This document shows positions 6,745 through 10,986 of a stretch of 10,986 nt of DNA, piece after piece (the first letter of the stretch is position 1; every line of letters begins with the position of its first letter). The notes beneath the pieces were generated by a model. That model made no database searches and was not told the origin of the DNA. It worked only from the letters and a program-made list of their open reading frames with translations. Position numbers and translations under genes: made by a program. The stretch comes from Streptosporangiaceae bacterium (GTDB lineage: Bacteria > Actinomycetota > Actinomycetes > Streptosporangiales > Streptosporangiaceae), in contig JASIBJ010000319.1 of NCBI GenBank assembly GCA_030045215.1, positions 1-10,986 on the forward strand. Direction: 5' to 3'.

Positions 6745-7038
6745 CTCCCGGTTACGGCGCCGCGAGGTGACGGTTACGGCGTCGGGAGATGATTTGCCTG
6801 ATCTGTCGGTTACAGCAGGCGCGAAGCCGTATGGGCGTAGTCGGCTGCGTCGTGAACGTACGGTTCGCGACAATTGTGACAGGGCTACCCAGCTCGGTCG
6901 GCGACGAACGCACTGACAGCAATCCCCGGGCGCGAGCCTTCCGAACTACCCATAGGACTCCATCTGACCAGGGAAGCGTTTGTCGAGCGACCTTGCCAGG
7001 GAATGCCTGGGCCTAAACGTAAATCATCGGGGGTGTTG
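6709..7038. other. 330-nt region between the YccF gene and the PrsW-partner gene
   Basis: After the tandem repeat, the motif GGTTACGGCG occurs at 6750-6759 and 6772-6781, with a related GGTTACAGC at 6808. An ACAATTGT palindrome lies at 6870-6877. A short plus-strand frame at 6789-7016 has a GGGAG before its ATG but encodes nothing recognisable. The PrsW-operon promoter is probably here; TTGCCA at 6993-6998 and TAAACG at 7014-7019 are only 15 nt apart, so I do not call it. Confidence 0.45.
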
Positions 7039-7626
7039 ATGCGCAGCAGCGATCCGGCTGTCACGCGCGCCGACACCCTACGCGTGCGCTGGCTGACGGT
7101 CGTCGTCATCGTGATGGCCGTCCTGACGCTGGGCTGGCCACTGATCAACCTCGCGGTTTCCAACCGGAGCATGCTCGCGGCCGGCACGATCCTGCGACTC
7201 GGGCCAGGCAAAGCCGACCTGGCTCGGTTTTCGGTCGGACCGGGCTGGTCGATGGTGCCGTCCGCGACCAATCCCCGGTTGGACTACTCGCTGCGCCGCG
7301 GCGCCGTCGGCATGACCGTCTCCTACGTCCCCGTCATCAACGGCGCGCAGCCGGCGGAATTGTGGGCCGGACTTCGGAACGTCGTCCGGATCAGCGAGCC
7401 TGGATTTCACCTGGGCCCGCCCTCGCCCTACACGACGGCCCAGGGTCGCAAGGGCGCCATGGGCATCCTGGCCAGCCCGGAGGACAGGGGGATCGCCACG
7501 ATCGTCCGCAGTGCATCGGGCGCATTCGCCATCGAGATGATCCTCATTGCCCCGCGGCACGCGAGTCTCGCGAACCTCGCGCCCGCTCGCCGGATAATGC
7601 ACTCGCTCCGGATCCCGGCGCCCTAA
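7039..7626 (+). CDS. Single-pass membrane protein encoded with PrsW protease
   Basis: I recognise no named family for this 195-aa protein. It has a short basic cytoplasmic N-terminus (1-18), one hydrophobic segment (19-41, VVVIVMAVLTLGWPLINLAV), and an extracytoplasmic region (45-195) that appears to be a single soluble domain without cysteine. That domain has the look of a beta-rich fold, with short alternating strands such as AVGMTVSYVPVI and AFAIEMILIAP. ATG 7039 is preceded by GGGGGTG at 7029-7035; an in-frame ATG at 7003 is possible but less well placed. The stop codon is two nucleotides before the PrsW start, so the two proteins are almost certainly made together. A role as substrate, adaptor or regulator of PrsW is inference from this coupling and from its type II membrane topology. 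Confidence 0.82.
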   Translation: MRSSDPAVTRADTLRVRWLTVVVIVMAVLTLGWPLINLAVSNRSMLAAGTILRLGPGKADLARFSVGPGWSMVPSATNPRLDYSLRRGAVGMTVSYVPVINGAQPAELWAGLRNVVRISEPGFHLGPPSPYTTAQGRKGAMGILASPEDRGIATIVRSASGAFAIEMILIAPRHASLANLAPARRIMHSLRIPAP

Positions 7627-7628
7627 CA

Positions 7629-8687
7629 ATGATCAGTCCCCTGAGCAGCGCACCGGTCGCCGCCAGTTCCAGAGACCCAAGCATCCGGGCAGTGCGCATC
7701 ACCGCGGCCGTGCTGTGCATGCTCGGAGCCGCGATCCTGGGCGTGGAGTTCTCTCGCTACCTGTCCGTATTTCCTGGCCCGGCCACGCTGGCAGTGGTGC
7801 TGGAACTCCCCCTGCTGGTGGTTGGCTTCTCCGTATTTCGGCTACTGCGCCCGATCCGCCCTCCGGCACTCATCTGGTCGGGCGCTGCCCTGGTATGGGG
7901 CGCAACTGCCGCAACTGGCTGCGCCCTGCTCGCCAATCAGGGCCTGATCTCGCTGTGGGCCAAGGCCGAGGGCGTCGGGTTCGCGTCGAACTGGTCGGCC
8001 TCGCTGTCGGCCCCGCTGAACGAGGAGGTCCTCAAGCTCTGCGGAGTCGTCATGGTCGTGCTCGCTGCGCCGCAGGCGGTCAGGGGACCACTCGACGGAA
8101 TGATCTACGGAGCGCTGACTGGCCTCGGATTCCAGGTGGTGGAGAACATCACCTACGGACTCGACAGCATTGTGCTGTCTGGCGCGACCGACCCGGACCG
8201 CGCGGTGACGAACTCCGTGCTGCTGCGCGTCGGGACGACCGCTATCGGCTCACACTGGACCATGACCGCGGTGGCCGGCGCCGGGATTGGCTTCCTCGTG
8301 ATTCGCCAGAGCAGGCGAGAAGGCATCGCGCTGGCCATCGTCTGCCTGCTCGCGGCGATGGCGATGCACCTGCTCTTCGACGCGCCGCACCCCGCCGTCC
8401 TGGTTAAGGTCATAGTGAACTTCCTCATCGTCGGCGTGCTGTATCTCGTGCTGCGCGACTCCTACGTGAGCAGCGCGCGCGAGGTGCTGGCCGCCTGTGC
8501 GGCGTCCGGGATCGTCGGCCCGGCCGAGGCGGCATCGGCGATCAGCAGGCCATCTCGGCGACGCGGCCTCCTCCGGGCGCAACACGGGCCAGAGCGGGAT
8601 CGCGTGCGGGCACGCCAGCGGGAGGTACTCGCGATCGCCGAGGACGAGATAGCACGCCGCGAGGCGACCGAGCCACTGCTCCGTTAA
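7629..8687 (+). CDS. prsW: PrsW-family intramembrane protease
   Basis: This 352-aa polytopic membrane protein is related to PrsW (peptidase family M82), which in Bacillus subtilis starts destruction of the anti-sigma factor RsiW. All expected motifs are present: PLNEEVLKLCG (129-139) with E132, E133 and K136; DGMIYGALTGLGFQVVEN (156-173) with E172 and N173; H209 in GSHWTMTA; and MHLLFDA (246-252) with H247 and D251. About eight membrane helices lie between residues 22 and 276. A charged cytosolic tail (277-352, rich in R, E and A) extends beyond the family core. ATG 7629 begins two nucleotides after the preceding stop and has no ribosome site of its own, so translation probably depends on re-initiation. 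No sigma/anti-sigma pair is visible nearby; the substrate is unknown. Its TAA overlaps the stop of the convergent channel gene. Confidence 0.92.
   Translation: MISPLSSAPVAASSRDPSIRAVRITAAVLCMLGAAILGVEFSRYLSVFPGPATLAVVLELPLLVVGFSVFRLLRPIRPPALIWSGAALVWGATAATGCALLANQGLISLWAKAEGVGFASNWSASLSAPLNEEVLKLCGVVMVVLAAPQAVRGPLDGMIYGALTGLGFQVVENITYGLDSIVLSGATDPDRAVTNSVLLRVGTTAIGSHWTMTAVAGAGIGFLVIRQSRREGIALAIVCLLAAMAMHLLFDAPHPAVLVKVIVNFLIVGVLYLVLRDSYVSSAREVLAACAASGIVGPAEAASAISRPSRRRGLLRAQHGPERDRVRARQREVLAIAEDEIARREATEPLLR
8684..8687. other. TTAA shared by two convergent stop codons
   Basis: The plus-strand TAA of the PrsW gene is 8685-8687. The minus-strand TAA of the channel gene is the complement of 8684-8686. 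The palindrome TTAA thus ends both genes, leaving no room for a terminator between them. Confidence 0.9.
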
Positions 8688-9259
8688 CTGGCCTGGCTGT
8701 GGTCGGCGTGACCACCGGCTGCCCGGCGACGCGCACGGTCCCGCCACGTTCCCGTGATCGTGGCAATCGCGGAGCCGAGGAACACCAGGTTGAACACGAT
8801 CTGCAAGGTCACCGCCACGCGAGCCGCCTGGCCCGTAGCGTGCACGTCACCGAATCCCACGGTGGCAAGCGTGCTTATCGAGAAGTACAGACCGTCGGTC
8901 TTGGTGTGCAAGCTAACGAATTGGCCGGGTATCTGTGCTAGTGCGACATCGGCATAGGAGAAGAAGAGGACGGTGATGCACAGCAGCAGCACCAGCGCCC
9001 GCACTCGCGTCTGTTCTCGAGCCCGGAGCAGCCTGCGGATACTGAGCACGATGAGCACGGCTAGCACTCCCAGCCCGCATCCGAACAGCACCGACCAGGT
9101 CGCCTCGCTTATCGGGCTGGGCACTGGCAGCACGTAGTAGATCACGGTAATGATCGCCACGAGAGCGCTAGTGCCCGCAAACTGCCAGAGTGCACGGGAA
9201 TCGGATTCGGTCACCGGACGCCGTGCCCTGCCTGAGCCCGCATCCGCCGATTGTGGCAC
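8684..9259 (-). CDS. Two-TM-pore potassium channel family protein
   Basis: A 191-aa ion channel (Ion_trans_2 type), likely a tetrameric K+ channel. The selectivity filter TVGFGD is at 133-138, preceded by the pore helix DGLYFSISTLA (122-132). The pore is flanked by transmembrane segments at about 88-107 and 147-169. Two further hydrophobic segments precede them (27-45 and 54-74), so there are four in all. There is no S4-like arginine ladder, and the tails carry no RCK or cyclic-nucleotide domain, so gating is unknown. The start is GTG 9259, with GAGG three nucleotides upstream; GTG 9214 is an alternative that still keeps every helix. The gene lies 86 nt downstream of gluconokinase on the same strand and converges on the PrsW gene. 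Confidence 0.9.
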   Translation of the reverse strand: MPQSADAGSGRARRPVTESDSRALWQFAGTSALVAIITVIYYVLPVPSPISEATWSVLFGCGLGVLAVLIVLSIRRLLRAREQTRVRALVLLLCITVLFFSYADVALAQIPGQFVSLHTKTDGLYFSISTLATVGFGDVHATGQAARVAVTLQIVFNLVFLGSAIATITGTWRDRARRRAAGGHADHSQAS

Positions 9260-9299
9260 GCGCCTCAGCGCAATCCCGTTTCACCCTTTCATGAGGGGA

Positions 9300-9316
9300 A
9301 CGAGGCGCGTCCTCGT
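9300..9316. terminator. Small hairpin between gluconokinase and channel genes
   Basis: ACGAGG (9300-9305) and CCTCGT (9311-9316) form a perfect 6-bp stem with a 5-nt loop, 30 nt past the gluconokinase stop on the minus strand. It is short and lacks a T-run, so it may only attenuate read-through. Confidence 0.3.
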
Positions 9317-9345
9317 GACTCCTGGCACCGCCAGCGAGCGCCGGC

Positions 9346-9846
9346 TCAGCGGAGGCCGAGTTCCGCGATGATGGTGTCGGCCAGTTGCTCGGGCGGCTTG
9401 GTCGACGGCACGACGAGCACTCGCTCCTCGTCCGGCTCGGGTGGCTCAAGCTCAGCGAACTGGCTGGCCACCATCGCGGCGCCGAAGAAGTGCCCGTGCC
9501 GGACACGGCAGCGCATAGCCGCCTGTTCCCGGCTGAGTTCCAGGAACACCATCGTGGCCTGCGGCCGGGTGGCCAGCAGAGCCTGGCGATATCGGCGGGC
9601 CAGCGCCGAACACGCCACCACCGCCGACTGGCCGATGGCGAGGTGCTCGTCCATCCACGCGCCGATGGCCACGAGCCAGGGCCACCGGTCGCTGTCGTCG
9701 AGCGGCCAGCCCGACCGCATCTTGGCGATGTTGGTGGCCGAGTGGAACGAGTCGCCGTCGGCGAATTCCCAGCTCAGCTTGTCGGCAATCAGCTCACCGA
9801 GCGTTGTCTTCCCGCTGCCGGCCACACCCGCAACTATCAGGATCAT
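9346..9846 (-). CDS. gntK: Gluconokinase
   Basis: This 166-aa enzyme phosphorylates D-gluconate with ATP to 6-phosphogluconate, feeding the pentose phosphate pathway. It is cytoplasmic and has the usual length. The Walker A loop GVAGSGKTT is at 7-15. The gluconate-site motifs follow: FADGDSFHSATNIAKMRSG (28-46), PLDDSDRWPWL (48-58), ACSALARRYR (78-87), and RHGHFFGAAMVASQFAELEPP (116-136), which matches the family's R-x-G-H-F...S-Q-F-x-x-L-E-x-P. ATG 9846 is chosen because conservation begins there. The frame stays open 79 codons further up, but that part is antisense to the dehydrogenase. There is no ribosome site, and a -10 element (minus-strand TAGGCT) ends 8 nt before the ATG, which fits a leaderless mRNA. 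The divergent neighbour is glucose-6-phosphate dehydrogenase, whose pathway product is the same compound. Confidence 0.95.
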   Translation of the reverse strand: MILIVAGVAGSGKTTLGELIADKLSWEFADGDSFHSATNIAKMRSGWPLDDSDRWPWLVAIGAWMDEHLAIGQSAVVACSALARRYRQALLATRPQATMVFLELSREQAAMRCRVRHGHFFGAAMVASQFAELEPPEPDEERVLVVPSTKPPEQLADTIIAELGLR

Positions 9847-9854
9847 CGGGGGCG

Positions 9855-9884
9855 AGCCTACTCGCGCGCCAGGTTCCCTGCCGA
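9855..9884 (-). promoter_or_regulatory. Probable leaderless promoter of gluconokinase
   Basis: Read on the minus strand, TCGGCA (9884-9879; 4 of 6 matches to TTGACA) is followed after 18 nt by TAGGCT (9860-9855). The ATG at 9846 begins 8 nt after the -10 element, where transcription itself should start. This fits the absence of a ribosome site. Confidence 0.5.
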
Positions 9885-9889
9885 CATGC

Positions 9890-9941
9890 GGTGGCTGCCT
9901 CAATGGTGCGAGGCTGTTACCCGATGCCACCAGCCATCGGG
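9890..9941 (+). promoter_or_regulatory. Two mutually exclusive hairpins before glucose-6-phosphate dehydrogenase
   Basis: Hairpin A pairs GGTGGCTG (9890-9897) with CAGCCATC (9931-9938), 8 pairs including one G-U. Hairpin B pairs CCCGATG (9920-9926) with CATCGGG (9935-9941), 7 Watson-Crick pairs. They compete for 9935-9938. Hairpin B also covers the first three G's of the ribosome site GGGAGGAG (9939-9946). They matter only if transcription starts upstream of 9890. Confidence 0.3.
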
Positions 9942-9952
9942 AGGAGTACGTG

Positions 9953-10986
9953 GTGACAGACCAGGTGGATGCGCTCGTTATCTTCGGAGCGACCGGCGAT
10001 CTGGCCAAGCTGGAGACTTTCCCGGCTCTGGTCGGGCTGGTTGACCGCGGCGTCCTGAATGTTCCGGTGATCGGCGTGGCCAAGAGCGGCTGGGGACTCG
10101 ACCAGTTCGGCGACTACGCGCAAGCCTCGCTGCGGCTCAACAACATGGATCCGAAGAGCCCTGCCGCCACCAAAATGCTGGGGCTGCTCAAGTACGTGGA
10201 CGGGGACCTGGACGACCCGGCGACCTACGAGGCGATGTCGAAGGAACTCGGCGAAGCGCAGCGCGCGCTCTACTACCTGGAGGTGCCACCCTCGCTGTTC
10301 GGCCGGATCGCTGACGGGATAGCCGCCGCAGGGCGCGCCAAGAATGCCAGGGTCATGGTGGAAAAGCCGTTCGGGACCGACCTGGTGAGCGCACAGCAGC
10401 TGAACGCGACGATGCACCAGCACTTTCCCGAGGAGTCGGTGTACCGGGTCGACCACTGGCTCGGTCTCGAGCCGGTCGAGAACCTGTTGTTCGTCCGGTT
10501 CGCCAACTCGATCCTCGAGCCGCTGCTGCGGCGGGAGCACGTAGCCAGCATTCAGATCACGATGGCCGAGGCGTTCGATGTGGCCGACCGCGGCAGCTTC
10601 TACGACAAGACCGGGGCGATCAGGGACGTGCTGCAGAACCACATGCTGCAGGTGCTGGCGACCGTGCTGGCCGAGCCGCCGGATGGCAGCGGGCTGTCGG
10701 ACTGGCGGGATGTGAAGTCGCAGATCATCGGCGCGCTGACCCCAATGAGCAAGGAGACGACGGTGCGCGGCCAGTACGACGGCTACCTGGACGTCGCTGG
10801 CGTCGCGCCCGGCAGCACAACCGAGACCTACGTGGCGGTCAGGCTGAGTGCCCAGTCCTGGAGGTGGGCGGACGTACCGATCCTGATCCGAGCGGGCAAG
10901 TGCCTGCCGGTAACCGCGACCGAGGTGGTTTTCAGGTTCCGCAAACCGCCGCACGAGACCTTCCAGCTCGGCGGTGAGTCCGGTGC
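9953..10986 (+). CDS. zwf: Glucose-6-phosphate dehydrogenase, Zwf1-like (partial, 3' end beyond window)
   Basis: This is the first 344 codons of a glucose-6-phosphate dehydrogenase, which oxidises glucose 6-phosphate to 6-phosphogluconolactone with NAD(P)+. Full-length relatives have about 450-510 residues. The dinucleotide-binding motif is IFGATGDLAKLETFPAL (10-26), followed by EKPFG (137-141), RVDHWLG (165-171), DRGSFYDKTGAIRDVLQNHM (212-231) and RAGKCLPV (313-320). Overall it most resembles the mycobacterial Zwf1 type (LYYLEVPP, ITMAEAFDV, VRGQYDGY, ETYVAVR). Catalytic D167, H168 and H230 are present. Two lysines and a tyrosine that normally help bind the sugar phosphate are replaced (E21, W169, L172). 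The start is GTG 9953, 6 nt after GGGAGGAG; an in-frame GTG at 9950 is only 3 nt away from it. It is divergent from gluconokinase. Confidence 0.95.
   Translation, partial: MTDQVDALVIFGATGDLAKLETFPALVGLVDRGVLNVPVIGVAKSGWGLDQFGDYAQASLRLNNMDPKSPAATKMLGLLKYVDGDLDDPATYEAMSKELGEAQRALYYLEVPPSLFGRIADGIAAAGRAKNARVMVEKPFGTDLVSAQQLNATMHQHFPEESVYRVDHWLGLEPVENLLFVRFANSILEPLLRREHVASIQITMAEAFDVADRGSFYDKTGAIRDVLQNHMLQVLATVLAEPPDGSGLSDWRDVKSQIIGALTPMSKETTVRGQYDGYLDVAGVAPGSTTETYVAVRLSAQSWRWADVPILIRAGKCLPVTATEVVFRFRKPPHETFQLGGESG

Noticed and set aside
6854..6866. LexA-like SOS box GAAC-N5-GTTC
   Set aside because: Gram-positive LexA boxes need a 4-nt spacer between GAAC and GTTC. Here it is 5, and no SOS gene follows.
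6789..7016. 75-codon plus-strand frame starting MICLICRLQQ
   Set aside because: The CxxC at its start and a GGGAG upstream looked interesting, but the rest has no pattern and it lies in a repeat-containing intergenic region.
9917..10954. 345-codon minus-strand open frame
   Set aside because: It is the antisense of glucose-6-phosphate dehydrogenase, whose plus-strand translation has every family motif. Long antisense frames are common in high-GC DNA.
1..10986. Mobile element, prophage, CRISPR or defence island
   Set aside because: No transposase, integrase, terminal repeats, spacer array, nuclease or toxin-antitoxin gene is visible, and base composition is fairly even throughout.

Overview
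The window is high-GC DNA with GTG starts, GGAGG/GGGGG-type ribosome binding sites, at least one probable leaderless promoter, and gene families typical of Actinomycetota: GAP/Sap-type membrane proteins, a SHOCT protein, a Zwf1-like glucose-6-phosphate dehydrogenase and an actinobacterial PrsW protein. It looks like an ordinary chromosomal stretch. I see no tRNA, rRNA, CRISPR array, transposase, integrase or phage gene. Twelve protein-coding genes can be supported; one of them runs off the right edge.

Layout, left to right. (1) 38-2692, minus strand: a six-helix GAP-family membrane protein followed by a GH15 trehalase/glucoamylase. (2) 3048-4099, plus strand: a second GAP-family membrane protein, divergent from the first across a 355-nt gap, then an 80-aa four-cysteine protein with a terminator-like hairpin behind it. 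(3) 4100-4700: no gene, but a 45-bp tandem duplication. (4) 4701-5470, minus strand: a two-gene unit of a cysteine-free carboxymuconolactone-decarboxylase-like protein and a SHOCT-domain protein. (5) 5471-6285: a long non-coding gap with several inverted repeats, including a perfect 15-bp dyad. (6) 6286-8687, plus strand: a YccF membrane protein whose natural start may be ATT, then a tightly coupled pair of a single-pass membrane protein and a PrsW intramembrane protease. (7) 8684-9846, minus strand: gluconokinase and a 2-TM-type potassium channel. The channel gene converges on the PrsW gene so that both stop codons lie in one TTAA. (8) 9953 to the end, plus strand: the first 344 codons of glucose-6-phosphate dehydrogenase, divergent from gluconokinase.

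Two functional themes stand out. The edges carry sugar metabolism: GH15 releases glucose from trehalose or alpha-glucans, and gluconokinase and glucose-6-phosphate dehydrogenase feed the oxidative pentose phosphate pathway. The middle carries membrane and envelope functions: two GAP proteins, YccF, the PrsW pair and a K+ channel. The most promising under-described item is the PrsW protease with its two-nucleotide-spaced single-pass partner. The most testable oddities are the altered active-site residues of the Zwf1-like enzyme and the possible ATT start of the YccF gene.
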